Shown here: piece by piece, positions 15,711-24,430 of the stretch
Layout of the letters: each line of letters opens with the position of its first letter
Position numbering within the stretch: the first letter of the stretch is position 1
Origin: Mediterraneibacter catenae
GTDB lineage: Bacteria; Bacillota; Clostridia; Lachnospirales; Lachnospiraceae
Reading direction: 5' to 3'
Length of the DNA stretch: 64,000 nucleotides
NCBI RefSeq assembly: GCF_008691045.1
Contig: NZ_VMSO01000001.1
Location: 248,001-312,000 of the forward strand
Notes under the pieces: model-generated
The model's input: the letters and a program-made list of their open reading frames with translations, nothing else
What the model was told of the DNA's origin: nothing
Database searches by the model: none
Translations under genes and position numbers: made by a program

Positions 15711-15828
15711 TCGGGGTCTGTTTTTTGTCCCAACTCTTCTGACAGGGCGCCCAGATTTTCCAACAGGCTGATAACAGCACTGGATTTACCCTGACTTATA
15801 TACTCATTTCTTTCGCCTCCGCTCTGTG
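15711..15828 (-). pseudogene. Possible tail of an Rpn/PD-(D/E)XK-type protein
   Basis: On the minus strand a short frame reads GKSSAVISLLENLGALSEELGQK and ends at a stop at 15711. This resembles the LLE-LG-(V/A)-PEE-L tail common in Rpn-family nuclease/transposase proteins. It is only about 39 residues long, so this is a weak call. The rest of the 355-base gap 15676-16030 holds nothing else I can support. Confidence 0.25.
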
Positions 15829-16030
15829 TATTTCCGGATCTTATCTGTATATAATGCTTTAAATATATGGCATCACCGGTAGCGCCGGAGTACCAGCAAA
15901 AATTTGAGGATAGTGGAAATCAGATAAGGTATGAGGTAATATATAGGGAAAGGCTGCAGTTTTCGTTGCAGTGGGCTGCAGATACAAAAAACAGTTCCGG
16001 AAAACAGAGGACAGAAAGAAGGAATGGGAC

Positions 16031-16897
16031 ATGTGGCTTTTCTATGCTATAGGCTCTGCGTTTTTTGCCGGGGTGACTTCGATCCTGGCAAAATGCGGGA
16101 TAAGGAAGACAGATTCTACCGTGGCGACGGCAGTGCGCACGGTGGTAGTCCTTATCTTTTCATGGATCATGGTGCTCATATCAGACTCCTTTGACCAGAT
16201 CACTTCCATCAGCGGATATACGTTTGTATTCCTGATTCTGTCGGGCGCTGCCACGGGGGCGTCGTGGCTGTGTTACTTCAAGGCGCTGCAGACAGGGGAT
16301 ATCAACAAAGTGGTACCAATCGATAAGTCCAGTACCGTCCTTACGATCATACTGGCGCTCATCTTCCTTCGTGAGGGCATTTCCCTCCCGAAGGCTGTGG
16401 CAGTTGTCGCTATCGCGGCGGGCATCCTGCTGATGATCGAGAGAAAAGATGTGGAGGAGACGAAGCAGACAGGAAAAGGCGGATGGCTGCTCTATGCAGT
16501 CGGTTCGGCTTTCTTCGCCAGTCTGACGGCGATCCTCGGTAAGATCGGCATCTCCGGCGTGGAGTCCAATCTGGGAACCGCCATCCGTACATGTGTGGTG
16601 CTCGTCATGGCGTGGGGAATGGTATTTGTCACCGGAAAGCAGCGGGAAGTCAGGAAGATCGGCAGAAAGGAGATGGGATTTATCTGCCTTTCCGGTGTTG
16701 CTACAGGGGCGTCATGGCTGTGCTATTACCGTGCGCTGCAGGAAGGTCCCGCAAGCATCGTAGCGCCTGTTGATAAACTGAGCGTATTGGTAACAGTCGT
16801 CTTCTCGTATTTTGTGTTCGGAGAAAAACTGGGGAAGAAAGAGGCGGCAGGGCTTGCGCTGCTCACTGCCGGTACGGTGGCGATGGCGTTATTGTGA
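16031..16897 (+). CDS. EamA/DMT-family transporter
   Basis: The protein has 288 residues with about ten hydrophobic helices in two homologous halves. Each half shows GSAFFA and GASWLCYFKALQ-GD / GASWLCYYRALQEG, the internal duplication typical of the drug/metabolite transporter superfamily. It is an inner-membrane secondary transporter. The substrate cannot be told. ATG 16031 is preceded by GAAGGAA. It stands alone, with decayed genes upstream. Confidence 0.88.
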   Translation: MWLFYAIGSAFFAGVTSILAKCGIRKTDSTVATAVRTVVVLIFSWIMVLISDSFDQITSISGYTFVFLILSGAATGASWLCYFKALQTGDINKVVPIDKSSTVLTIILALIFLREGISLPKAVAVVAIAAGILLMIERKDVEETKQTGKGGWLLYAVGSAFFASLTAILGKIGISGVESNLGTAIRTCVVLVMAWGMVFVTGKQREVRKIGRKEMGFICLSGVATGASWLCYYRALQEGPASIVAPVDKLSVLVTVVFSYFVFGEKLGKKEAAGLALLTAGTVAMALL

Positions 16898-16984
16898 ACA
16901 GTCTTTAAGAATGCGCTGCATCAGGTGACGAAAGAGTAATGGACAGACTATTGATAAGAAGGACAGACAAGACGTGCCGGGGAC

Positions 16985-17224
16985 TTAACAGTCTCCGGCA
17001 TAGTATGATACAACTGCAAAATAATCTGTCGGATAGTCAAATTCCAGAGTAAGGGGCAGGCACTTCCCATTCTCGAGATACTCTGCCTGCAGCTTACGCT
17101 GAATACCGGTGCAGCCATTGATATCCGTCCGCTTCCCATCGGGAGATACGACCATTATCCTGCCGACGCATTGATTTACTACTTTCAGAAAACTCTTCAT
17201 ATTCAGTATTTTTACTTTTATCAT
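16985..17224 (-). CDS. Small conserved protein of unknown function
   Basis: This 79-residue cytoplasmic protein begins MIKVKILNMKSFLKVVNQC, continues with SPDGKRTDING and ends TDYFAVVSYYAGDC. I recognise it as a frequent small protein of gut Clostridia but know no function. AGGAGG lies just upstream on the minus strand. The AraC gene upstream reads the same way 93 bases away, and the two may be co-transcribed. Confidence 0.7.
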   Translation of the reverse strand: MIKVKILNMKSFLKVVNQCVGRIMVVSPDGKRTDINGCTGIQRKLQAEYLENGKCLPLTLEFDYPTDYFAVVSYYAGDC

Positions 17225-17316
17225 AGCGAAACCTCCTTAGCTGTAAATCAGTCTTTTTGTACTTCCTGTTACAATAATTATAGAAGTTCCGCATTCTGTG
17301 AAATATCCCTTTCCTG

Positions 17317-18237
17317 TCAGCTTTTATCATTATCCTGCCATTTGCGGCGGTACTCCAGAGGCGTATATCCTGTGTGTTCCCGAAATGTCTTTCCGAAATA
17401 GCTGCTGCTCCCCAGACCACAGGCATGGCCTATGGCTGTTACGGATTCGCGGGTTTCTGCAAGCATCCGGCAGGCCATCTGCAGCCGGATGCTTGTCAGG
17501 TATTCCGTCGGAGTCATGTGAAGGCAGTTCTGAAAGACTCTGTAACATTCCCGCTCACTGAGAAAGGCGGCCGCTGCCAGATCCCGGACGGAGATTTTTT
17601 CAGCAAAATGATCATGTATATAGATCATCATTGTCTTGATCTTATCATCGGACTTTTTGTCCGGAGCTGTTTCCTCATGTATTAATTCAGATGAAGAGAG
17701 CTCAAGCAGCTTGAGCCATATCTGCGAGAGAGCATTCCTCAGCCTGACTTCATAGCCGAATTCATTCTCGTCCAGTCGGAAAGCCTGCCGGATCATAGTG
17801 AGGATCTCTGCCTGTTCTGGAACATCGGGCGTGAGACGGATCAGCTCGAGCTGTGAGGCTGCGGCAAGGGGAGTGACGTACTTCTTTTCGATCAGATTCC
17901 CGTATGCACCTGAGATCAGGACAGGGTCAAAAATATGGAGATACTGGATATTTTCCTCCGTGCGGGAGAGCATTTGCGTCATATGCAGCACATTGGAATT
18001 GACCATCCCTCCGGTGCCGGCAGGGAATAGTTCTGTGCCGCCCGGCGTGTGATACCTGATTTCCCCGCTTTCCATGTAAAAGAGCTCGACTGCCTTGTGC
18101 CAGTGCCACGGCACGAAAAACTCTCTGTAGTGATCCAGTTCGGCGCGCGAAGCAATATATGGAAATTCCGGTGTGAATCCCGGCAGATTTTCTTCGCTGC
18201 TGCCGGAATGTAATTGGATACTGTGGACGATCTGCAT
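17317..18237 (-). CDS. AraC-family transcriptional regulator
   Basis: The protein has 306 residues. An N-terminal cupin-like sensor (WHWHKAVELFYMESGEIRYHTPGG, about residues 45-75) is followed by the double helix-turn-helix at about 205-300 (ISVRDLAAAAFLSERECYRVF, then GHACGLGSSSYFGKTFREHTGYTPLEYR). This organisation is common in sugar-responsive AraC regulators. ATG 18237 has AGGAGGG upstream. No transporter or hydrolase is adjacent, so the target is unknown. Confidence 0.9.
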   Translation of the reverse strand: MQIVHSIQLHSGSSEENLPGFTPEFPYIASRAELDHYREFFVPWHWHKAVELFYMESGEIRYHTPGGTELFPAGTGGMVNSNVLHMTQMLSRTEENIQYLHIFDPVLISGAYGNLIEKKYVTPLAAASQLELIRLTPDVPEQAEILTMIRQAFRLDENEFGYEVRLRNALSQIWLKLLELSSSELIHEETAPDKKSDDKIKTMMIYIHDHFAEKISVRDLAAAAFLSERECYRVFQNCLHMTPTEYLTSIRLQMACRMLAETRESVTAIGHACGLGSSSYFGKTFREHTGYTPLEYRRKWQDNDKS

Positions 18238-18486
18238 CTTTTTCCCTCCTGCTTTCTCCTGTCGGTATTTTAACATAATTCTGCCGGATAAGATAATTTT
18301 AGCAATTCAGAAATAAAAGTCAAACATTCCGGAAGCACAAAATGAAACATTAAATGAAATTGTCTGCCCCTATTTAAATTACAGCGGATTTCAGGCGGCA
18401 GGATTCTGATAATTTGTGACAGGAAAAAGATATCAGATATGCGGTATGCGTGTTAAAATAAAAACTGAAAACAGATAATAGGAGAG

Positions 18487-18511
18487 CCTGACAGTTTTCT
18501 GTCAGGTTTTT
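18487..18511 (+). terminator. Leader hairpin with T-run before the HD gene
   Basis: CCTGACAG-TTTT-CTGTCAGG followed by TTTTT lies 58 bases before the HD-domain gene and downstream of a plausible promoter region. The nearest plus-strand gene upstream is at 16897, so it may act as an attenuator rather than a gene-end terminator. The rest of the 330-base gap 18238-18568 is AT-rich with no other signal I can support. Confidence 0.6.
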
Positions 18512-18568
18512 CCGGTTGAAAAGAGTCTGTCTTTCTGAAGTAAGTTTGAAATTATAGGAAGGGGATAT

Positions 18569-19171
18569 ATGATGAAACTGGATCGGAAAAGAGCGGAACT
18601 CGAACTGGAGCGGGCGGGAAAGCTGAATCCCGGGAAATGGACAGATCACTCCCGTTATACGGCGCAGGCGTGTGAGAATATAGCGGCGCGCTGCGACGGT
18701 ATGTCTCCTGATACGGCATACTGTTACGGCCTGCTGCATGACATCGGGCGGTATGCCGGGGTGACTTCAGAGAAGCATCTGATCGACGGCTACCGGTTCT
18801 GTATGGAGCGTGGATGGGAGAAAGCGGCACAGATCTGTATCTCACATGCATTTATGATACAGGATATCAGCACATCGATCGGAACTTTTGATGTGACGGA
18901 AGAAGATTATAAGTTTATGGAGCATTTTGTCAAAAATGCGGTTTATGATGACTATGACAGGTTAGTGCAGTTATGTGATTCCCTTGCGCTCCCATCCGGT
19001 TTCTGCCTTCTGGAGAAGCGCTTTGTGGACGTGGCACTCCGGTACGGCACACCGCCGGTCATGGCAGAGCGCTGGCGCCGGACACTTGAGATCAGGGATA
19101 TGTTTGAGGAAAAGATAAACGGTTCCATTTATGAACTGCTTCCGGGTGTGGAAGAAAATACATTCAGATGA
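18569..19171 (+). CDS. HD-domain phosphohydrolase
   Basis: The 200-residue protein has metal-binding histidines and aspartates visible as DHSRYTA (His near residue 26), then GLLHDIGRYAG (HD pair near 57-58) and a later HA and D. This is the HD superfamily, whose members hydrolyse phosphate esters of nucleotides or related compounds. GGAAGGGG precedes ATGATG at 18569. It is followed 44 bases later by a HAD phosphatase, so a two-gene operon for nucleotide or sugar phosphate turnover is plausible. Confidence 0.85.
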   Translation: MMKLDRKRAELELERAGKLNPGKWTDHSRYTAQACENIAARCDGMSPDTAYCYGLLHDIGRYAGVTSEKHLIDGYRFCMERGWEKAAQICISHAFMIQDISTSIGTFDVTEEDYKFMEHFVKNAVYDDYDRLVQLCDSLALPSGFCLLEKRFVDVALRYGTPPVMAERWRRTLEIRDMFEEKINGSIYELLPGVEENTFR

Positions 19172-19215
19172 GCAGTCCGGTAGGTTTCGGTTTGTTTGAC
19201 GGAAAGGAGTAGTAT

Positions 19216-20019
19216 ATGAATACAGACATCAAAATTGCAGCGGTAGATATCGACGGTACTTTTGTGCGTTCTGACTATACATATGATGTGCCGCGCTTTA
19301 AGAAGATACTGGCGCGGATGAAAGAGGCGGGATGCAGTTTTGTCGTGGCGAGCGGCAATCAGTATTATCAGCTCAGGGATCTTTTCCCGGGATGTGATGA
19401 TGAATTGTCCTTTGTGGCGGAAAACGGCGCGTTTGTCAAAGATCGTACCGAGATCATCTTTGCCGCTGACATACCGAAAGAGACAGTCCGCTTTGTCGCT
19501 GATCTGTGCGAGGAATATCCGGAGATACAAAATGTGATGTGCGGTCTGCGGAGCGCTTACTGCGAGCGAGGAGCAGTGAGCCGGGAGTTTTTTGAGCTTA
19601 CAAAGATATACTGCCACCGGCTGGACTGGGCAGATGATTTCAGGGAAGTAGATGACCGGATACTCAAATTCGCAGTCACAGTACCGGATGAAAAAACATA
19701 CTATTATTACGATATGTTCCGTGAGCGGCTTGAAGGAAGACTGGAGCCGACAACAAGCGGGCACGGGGCGATCGACCTGATCCTGCCGGGATGCCATAAA
19801 GCGTCAGGGCTGAAAAGACTGGCAAAGCGCCGCGGAATATCGCCGGAACAGTGCGCAGCGTTCGGTGACGGCGGCAATGATATCGAGATGCTGAAATACT
19901 GCGGACACAGCTATGCCATGGCGAACGCTCCGGAGGAGGTAAAACAGGCCGCGAGAAGTGTGTGCCCGTCAAATGAAGAGGACGGTGTGCTTGTGACACT
20001 TGAGGAATTGTTCCCGTAA
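19216..20019 (+). CDS. Cof-type HAD-IIB phosphatase
   Basis: The protein has 267 residues. HAD motifs in order are AAVDIDGTF (nucleophile Asp near residue 11), VVASGN (motif II), a lysine in the cap region, and AFGDGGNDIEML (motif IV, acidic pair). The C2B cap lies between motifs II and III, as in Cof/YbiV-like sugar phosphatases. AAAGGAG precedes the ATG. The specific substrate cannot be inferred. Confidence 0.92.
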   Translation: MNTDIKIAAVDIDGTFVRSDYTYDVPRFKKILARMKEAGCSFVVASGNQYYQLRDLFPGCDDELSFVAENGAFVKDRTEIIFAADIPKETVRFVADLCEEYPEIQNVMCGLRSAYCERGAVSREFFELTKIYCHRLDWADDFREVDDRILKFAVTVPDEKTYYYYDMFRERLEGRLEPTTSGHGAIDLILPGCHKASGLKRLAKRRGISPEQCAAFGDGGNDIEMLKYCGHSYAMANAPEEVKQAARSVCPSNEEDGVLVTLEELFP

Positions 20020-20020
20020 A

Positions 20021-20097
20021 TTTTAGCTCCTTCAAGGCACTTGAACGACGCGTGCAGAGACGTACGCGGAGTGAAAGTAACGTAGAAGGTGCTAAAA
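20021..20097. repeat. Inverted repeat after the HAD gene
   Basis: TTTTAGC(T)CCTTC at 20021 pairs with GAAGG(T)GCTAAAA ending at 20097. The roughly 50-base middle contains CGACGCG and CGTACGCG tracts. It may be a terminator for the HAD operon but has no clear U-run. Confidence 0.45.
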
Positions 20098-20137
20098 TAA
20101 GCCCTTCAGCGACCGTGTTGCCCCTTGTACACTGACG

Positions 20138-20653
20138 CTATTCATTTTTTATATAACATAATATTTTAGCTGTTAAAGGTCTGAATAGGAAATATAATAT
20201 ATAACCCAGAACTCCACCGAATACATTTGTTATCAGATCAGTTATATCCGATGACCTGAAATCACTTACTAATGGCTGCAATATCTCAATGCCTAAACTT
20301 AGTAAAAATGTATACAGCATTATTTTTATTAAGCTTGTCTTGCTTTTAATAAGTGGCAATAAGAATCCGAAAGGAATTGTCATTATAACGTTTAAAACTA
20401 TCTGTCTGATAAAATCACCCCTGCCGTATGAAACATCAATGAAAGGAACTAAATTCATCGGAACATAAGAGTGATTAAATACGAATGGCAGAGAGGTAAT
20501 TACAGGCATTAAAGTAAAATATAATACAAAAGATAAATATATATACATCAGAGTATTTATAAATAATATGTCTTTTCCTTCTGCTTTCCACTTCCTATAG
20601 AATATAAAGAGATAAATAATAGCTAAAACAATAAAATCTACTGTATTTTTCAT
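20138..20653 (-). CDS. VanZ-like membrane protein
   Basis: The protein has 171 residues with four to five hydrophobic helices. YVPMNLVPFIDVSYG and LNVIMTIPFGFLLPLI, then GIEILQPLVSDFRSSDITDLITN, match the VanZ family, first seen in glycopeptide resistance clusters. Most members have unknown roles. ATG 20653 follows TGGAGG. The gene is visibly richer in A and T than its neighbours, which suggests separate acquisition. Confidence 0.85.
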   Translation of the reverse strand: MKNTVDFIVLAIIYLFIFYRKWKAEGKDILFINTLMYIYLSFVLYFTLMPVITSLPFVFNHSYVPMNLVPFIDVSYGRGDFIRQIVLNVIMTIPFGFLLPLIKSKTSLIKIMLYTFLLSLGIEILQPLVSDFRSSDITDLITNVFGGVLGYILYFLFRPLTAKILCYIKNE

Positions 20654-20770
20654 ATTGCCTCCATTTATGAATCGTTTTCGTAAAGTATATCTGTAATATG
20701 CAGAAACCACAATTAATTATTTCTTAAGTTTGAAATTTAACATTGAAAAGATATTTGTGGAGGTGCTGGT

Positions 20771-21358
20771 ATGTCGATACAACCGCGGGTCAGGCAGAAG
20801 CCGCACTTTGTATTGACAACAAACGTGGACCATCAGTTCTGGAAAGCAGGATTTGCAGACGAGGACATCTTCGCCACTCAGGGAGATTACGGAGAGATCC
20901 AGTGTGCGAGAGGATGTCACGAAAAAGTATATGATGCTGAGGAAATGTTTCTGGAGATGAATAGAGCGCGGAAGGACTGTGAGATCCCGTCTGATATGGT
21001 CCCGCGCTGTCCGGTCTGCGGCGGCAATATGGCGATGCATTTACGGTGCGACCAGTATTTTGTGGAGGATGAACACTGGAACGAAGCGGCAGGAAGATAT
21101 GCCGCATTTCTGAAAGAACATCAGAAAGATAAGGTCGTACTTCTGGAACTGGGCGTTGGGTTCAATACGCCGACGATTATTCGGTTCCCGTTCGAGAAGA
21201 TGGTAAGAGAGAACGACAGATGGACACTTGTCCGGCTGAATCTCAGGGAAGCAGTAGTGCCGGAGAGCTTTCACAAAAGAGCGGTTGGGATCAATGAAGA
21301 TATATGCAGGTGCATGGAAGATATCAGGAAAGAGGCGGAAAAAGATGTGGTTCGGTAA
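20771..21358 (+). CDS. SirTM-type sirtuin lacking its N-terminal NAD-binding part
   Basis: This 195-residue protein corresponds to the back two-thirds of class M sirtuins, which ADP-ribosylate lipoyl-carrier proteins in other bacteria. It has HFVLTTNVDHQF (residues 12-23), TQGDYG, two Cys pairs (C45/C49 and C80/C83) of the structural zinc site, and LLELGVGFNTP (residues 124-134). The first Rossmann strand with the GAGAGLS loop is absent. The short MSIQPRV start has a GGAGG site, so the product may be made but should not bind NAD alone. It overlaps the macrodomain gene by 14 bases. Compare the complementary truncation at 24427. Confidence 0.8.
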   Translation: MSIQPRVRQKPHFVLTTNVDHQFWKAGFADEDIFATQGDYGEIQCARGCHEKVYDAEEMFLEMNRARKDCEIPSDMVPRCPVCGGNMAMHLRCDQYFVEDEHWNEAAGRYAAFLKEHQKDKVVLLELGVGFNTPTIIRFPFEKMVRENDRWTLVRLNLREAVVPESFHKRAVGINEDICRCMEDIRKEAEKDVVR

Positions 21359-22235
21359 ATATAAAGACGAAAAAGATAAAGAGAAACAGAACAGCGCGGG
21401 CGGAGAGCAGGAAGAGAGGCTTGACTATCTGCTACGTGAATTTAAGGAAGATTCCGTGCAGTACAGAGACCTGGAAACAGGAGAGGACTATCGGGAGAAG
21501 CGAAGACTCCTGCGCTCCCTTATGAATATCCGTATGCCGGGAAAAATGAATGAAGAAGTCCTGCGGGTGCAGGATGATTTCCTGACCGAGGAGGCAAAAG
21601 AAAAAGGAATCGTAGAACTTAGTGATATCCCGACAGTGGGAGAGCAGTACGGCAGCAGCCATCCGTATGCAGATAAACTGTCCGTCTGGCAGGGAGATAT
21701 CACCAGACTCCATGTCGGAGCTATTGTCAATGCGGCGAACTCGCAGATGCTCGGATGCTTCGTGCCATGTCACGGATGCATCGACAATGCCATCCACAGC
21801 GCGGCGGGGATTGAACTGCGTGAGGCGTGCAGCCTTTATATGCACCGGCGGCGCATACAGTACGGTTCCCGCTATGAGGAGCCGACAGGTCAGGCTGTCC
21901 TGACAGAAGGATACAATCTGCCTGCGGAGTACGTGATCCACACAGTGGGTCCTATTGTTGGACGGGGGCTGAATCAGGGCCTGAGGGACGATCTGAGGAA
22001 CTGCTATCAGAATGTACTGAAGTGTTGCGTGGAGCATAAGATACGATCTGTTGCGTTTTGCTGTATCAGCACCGGCGAATTTCATTTCCCGAATGATGAG
22101 GCGGCGAAGATTGCTGTGGAGACTGTGACGGAGTTTTTAAACGAGCATAGTGCGGATTTTGACCGGGTGATCTTCAACGTATTTAAAGAAGTGGATAAAC
22201 TCCTGTATGAGGAAGAACTTACCTGTAATAATTGA
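21345..22235 (+). CDS. Zn-type macrodomain ADP-ribose hydrolase
   Basis: The protein has 296 residues. An N-terminal helical extension (about 1-105) precedes the macrodomain. The core shows VWQGDITRLHVGAIVNAAN, MLGCFVPCHGCIDNAIHSAAG (Cys/His/Cys metal site with the ADP-ribose loop), YVIHTVGP and CISTGEFHFP. This subtype is the usual partner of SirTM and removes the ADP-ribose mark. The gene begins inside the end of the sirtuin gene, consistent with coupled translation. The ATG at 21345 has only a modest AGAGGCGG site. Confidence 0.88.
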   Translation: MWFGKYKDEKDKEKQNSAGGEQEERLDYLLREFKEDSVQYRDLETGEDYREKRRLLRSLMNIRMPGKMNEEVLRVQDDFLTEEAKEKGIVELSDIPTVGEQYGSSHPYADKLSVWQGDITRLHVGAIVNAANSQMLGCFVPCHGCIDNAIHSAAGIELREACSLYMHRRRIQYGSRYEEPTGQAVLTEGYNLPAEYVIHTVGPIVGRGLNQGLRDDLRNCYQNVLKCCVEHKIRSVAFCCISTGEFHFPNDEAAKIAVETVTEFLNEHSADFDRVIFNVFKEVDKLLYEEELTCNN

Positions 22236-22286
22236 CATTACAATGGACAGCAGGTAAAATAAATCTCAAAAGGAGATGAGAGCATC

Positions 22287-22715
22287 ATGCAGATTTCAAG
22301 CAGATTTACAATCGCTATCCATATGCTGACCTGTATGGAGACGTTTAAAGAAGATTATAAGATAACGAGCGACTTTCTCGCTTCCAGTATTAATGTAAAT
22401 CCCGTCATTATCAGACGAATCCTGTCACAGCTAAAAGAGGCAGGCATTATCGAGGTGAAGAGAGGAACGGGCGGAGCGGCCATTACAAAACCATTGAATG
22501 AAATCACGTTTCTCGACATTTATCGTGCGGTAGAATGCATAGAGGAGAATACGCTGTTCCATTTCCACGAGAATCCGAATCCGAACTGTCCGGTAGGGAA
22601 GAATATCCATAATATTCTCGATGACAAGCTGTACCGGGTTCAGTCGGCGATGGAGAGGGAACTGAAAGCCATCACTCTGGCAGATGTGATGGCAGACCTT
22701 GGAAAATATATCTGA
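22287..22715 (+). CDS. Rrf2-family transcriptional regulator
   Basis: The 142-residue winged-helix protein starts MQISSRFTIAIHMLTCMETF, with a recognition region SINVNPVIIRRILSQLKEAGII and a glycine-rich wing (RGTGGAAI). It lacks the three-Cys Fe-S cluster of IscR. Only scattered Cys remain (CMETF, NPNCPVG), as in YwnA/Saro-type redox regulators. AAAAGGAG precedes the ATG. It sits 51 bases after the macrodomain gene and may control the island. Confidence 0.9.
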   Translation: MQISSRFTIAIHMLTCMETFKEDYKITSDFLASSINVNPVIIRRILSQLKEAGIIEVKRGTGGAAITKPLNEITFLDIYRAVECIEENTLFHFHENPNPNCPVGKNIHNILDDKLYRVQSAMERELKAITLADVMADLGKYI

Positions 22716-22752
22716 GACAGCAAATGAAGATGCGGGAGTTTTTCCTGCATCT

Positions 22753-23097
22753 TCATTCGTTATCCGCATCTGTGCACAGCCGTTTTTTATATTCTGTTCC
22801 CCATTTCTCCATCGCATCCAGTATAGGTTTCATAGATTCCCCCAGAGGAGTCAGGGAGTATTCCACTCTGGGCGGCACTTCCGGATAGGCAGTGCGCGCG
22901 ACGATACCATCGGACTCCAGTGCGCGCAGGCTGTCTGCCAGAACTTTCTGGCTGATGCCTTCCAGATCTTTGCGCAGTTCGTTGAAGCGCCACGGACGTG
23001 CAAGGAGATTGCGCAGGATCAGCAGTTTCCATTTGCTGCCGATCAGTTGTACAGTCGTCGCCACCGGACATGCCGGCATCTCTTCTTTTGTGAGCAT
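22753..23097 (-). CDS. HxlR-family transcriptional regulator
   Basis: The 114-residue protein has the HxlR pattern CPVATTVQLIGSKWKLLILRNLL, then RFNELRKDLEGISQKVLADSLRALE and YSLTPLGESM. The N-terminal Cys is at the position used as redox switch in YodB/HypR-type members. It is divergent from the nitroreductase at 23245, the usual arrangement for electrophile- or quinone-responsive control. The Rrf2 gene converges on it. Confidence 0.9.
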   Translation of the reverse strand: MLTKEEMPACPVATTVQLIGSKWKLLILRNLLARPWRFNELRKDLEGISQKVLADSLRALESDGIVARTAYPEVPPRVEYSLTPLGESMKPILDAMEKWGTEYKKRLCTDADNE

Positions 23098-23244
23098 TTG
23101 ATCACCTCGTTTTCATATAATCAATTGAGAAATGTGCGAAATGCGAGCTGCTCGCATGGTGCAGGGGATGTCCCGCCGTGGCAAGCGGAAAAGACGGCGA
23201 TTTCTATGCAGCAGATCCACAGTGTTGGAAGGAGGTCGAATAAG

Positions 23245-23847
23245 ATGACAGAACGGAATAATGTGACAGTCATGGAGGCGATCATGCACCGCCGTGCGAT
23301 CCGGCGGTACGATCCAAGGCAGATCGAGGAGTCGGATCTTCAGCAGATCCTTGAGGCAGGCATGTACGCTCCCAGTGCAGGCGGGCGGCAGGGCGTGATC
23401 TTTGCAGTATGTCAGGACAGGAAAGTCAATGAAAAGCTCGGAAAGATCAAGCGGGCCAATTCCAAATGGAACATGGCGTCGGGAAATAACTATATATCAA
23501 AAGAGCAGCCGAGTGTCGCTGATGATCCGAAACTGACCAATGCATTTTATGATGCTCCCACTGTCATTACTATGTTCGCGCCGAAGAATTTCCTCTTCTC
23601 TGCGGAAGACTGTGCGACAGCGGCGGAGAATATGATGCTTGCGGCGGACGCTCTGGGCGTGGGATCCTGCTATATCGGACAGGGATGGACAGCGTTCGCA
23701 GATCCGTATGGTCAGGAAATCCTGAAGAAATGGAACATCCGCCCGGACTCTTATGCGGTCATGCAGCTCCTGCTCGGTTATCCGAGAGAAGGAGACAGAC
23801 ATCCCGCGCCGAAGCCGCGCAAAGAGGGACGCATACTCCGGGTGTGA
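23245..23847 (+). CDS. Nitroreductase-family protein
   Basis: The 200-residue FMN-dependent enzyme contains the phosphate-binding HRRAIRRYDPR and the mid-region YAPSAGGRQGVIF. It also has the dimer helix ATAAENMMLAADALGVGSCYIGQG and the C-terminal LLLGYPREGDRHPAPKPR. It reduces nitro or quinone-like compounds with NAD(P)H (family knowledge). ATG 23245 is supported by GGAAGGAGG. The open frame extends back to 22699 across the HxlR gene and was not used. It is followed 46 bases later by the PPOX/ferredoxin gene. Confidence 0.9.
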   Translation: MTERNNVTVMEAIMHRRAIRRYDPRQIEESDLQQILEAGMYAPSAGGRQGVIFAVCQDRKVNEKLGKIKRANSKWNMASGNNYISKEQPSVADDPKLTNAFYDAPTVITMFAPKNFLFSAEDCATAAENMMLAADALGVGSCYIGQGWTAFADPYGQEILKKWNIRPDSYAVMQLLLGYPREGDRHPAPKPRKEGRILRV

Positions 23848-23893
23848 TCTGGAGATGCAATGCGGATAAAGAATGATAAAGGAGGAACCACAG

Positions 23894-24430
23894 ATGGACG
23901 CAAGGACCTGTCTTCAGAAATTACAGTATGTCGGTGTGCTGGCATTCGCCACCGTGGACAAAGAAGGAGCGCCGCAGGTGCGCAACATCAGTGCTGTTCA
24001 CTACGAGCCTGATGCTATATATTTTTTTACAGCCAGAGGAAAAGATTTCTGCCGGGAGCTGCTATCCGACGGACGGGTGCAGATCCTCGGATATACAAGG
24101 TATAAGGAGATGATACGCCTGTCCGCAAAGGCGGAACCGGCTCCGGATGAGGAACAGGAGAAGTGGATCAGAACGATATTTGAGGATCAGCCTTACCTTT
24201 CAAATGTATATCCGGGAGATACAAGAGAGATTGGCATTGTATTTGTGATAAGAAATGCGCAGATTGAATATTTCAATCTGGGAGTGAACCCGATCTTTCG
24301 GGAAAGTTATACGGTGGGGAAGGGACAGATTGCTGAAAAAGGATATGAGATCACGGAGAAATGTATCGGCTGCGGAACCTGTATGAAGCACTGCCCGGTA
24401 TCCGCGGTAAAGAAGAGGGGAGACAAATGA
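23894..24430 (+). CDS. PPOX-class flavin protein with a 4Fe-4S motif
   Basis: The protein has 178 residues. The N-terminal split-barrel (LAFATVDKEGAPQVRNISAVHY, YFFTARGKDF) is the pyridoxamine 5'-phosphate oxidase-like flavin fold. The C-terminus adds one ferredoxin motif, CIGCGTCMKHCP, near residues 158-169. The fusion suggests electron transfer between an Fe-S cluster and flavin in a redox-stress setting. AAAGGAGG precedes ATG 23894. The following sirtuin gene starts in an ATGA overlap, so the two are coupled. Confidence 0.88.
   Translation: MDARTCLQKLQYVGVLAFATVDKEGAPQVRNISAVHYEPDAIYFFTARGKDFCRELLSDGRVQILGYTRYKEMIRLSAKAEPAPDEEQEKWIRTIFEDQPYLSNVYPGDTREIGIVFVIRNAQIEYFNLGVNPIFRESYTVGKGQIAEKGYEITEKCIGCGTCMKHCPVSAVKKRGDK

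Noticed and set aside
21432-22085. 217-codon minus-strand frame opposite the macrodomain gene
   Set aside because: It mirrors a conserved gene, has no ribosome binding site and shows no recognisable domain.
22699-23244. Upstream extension of the nitroreductase frame
   Set aside because: It runs antisense through the HxlR gene, and the real start at 23245 has GGAAGGAGG.
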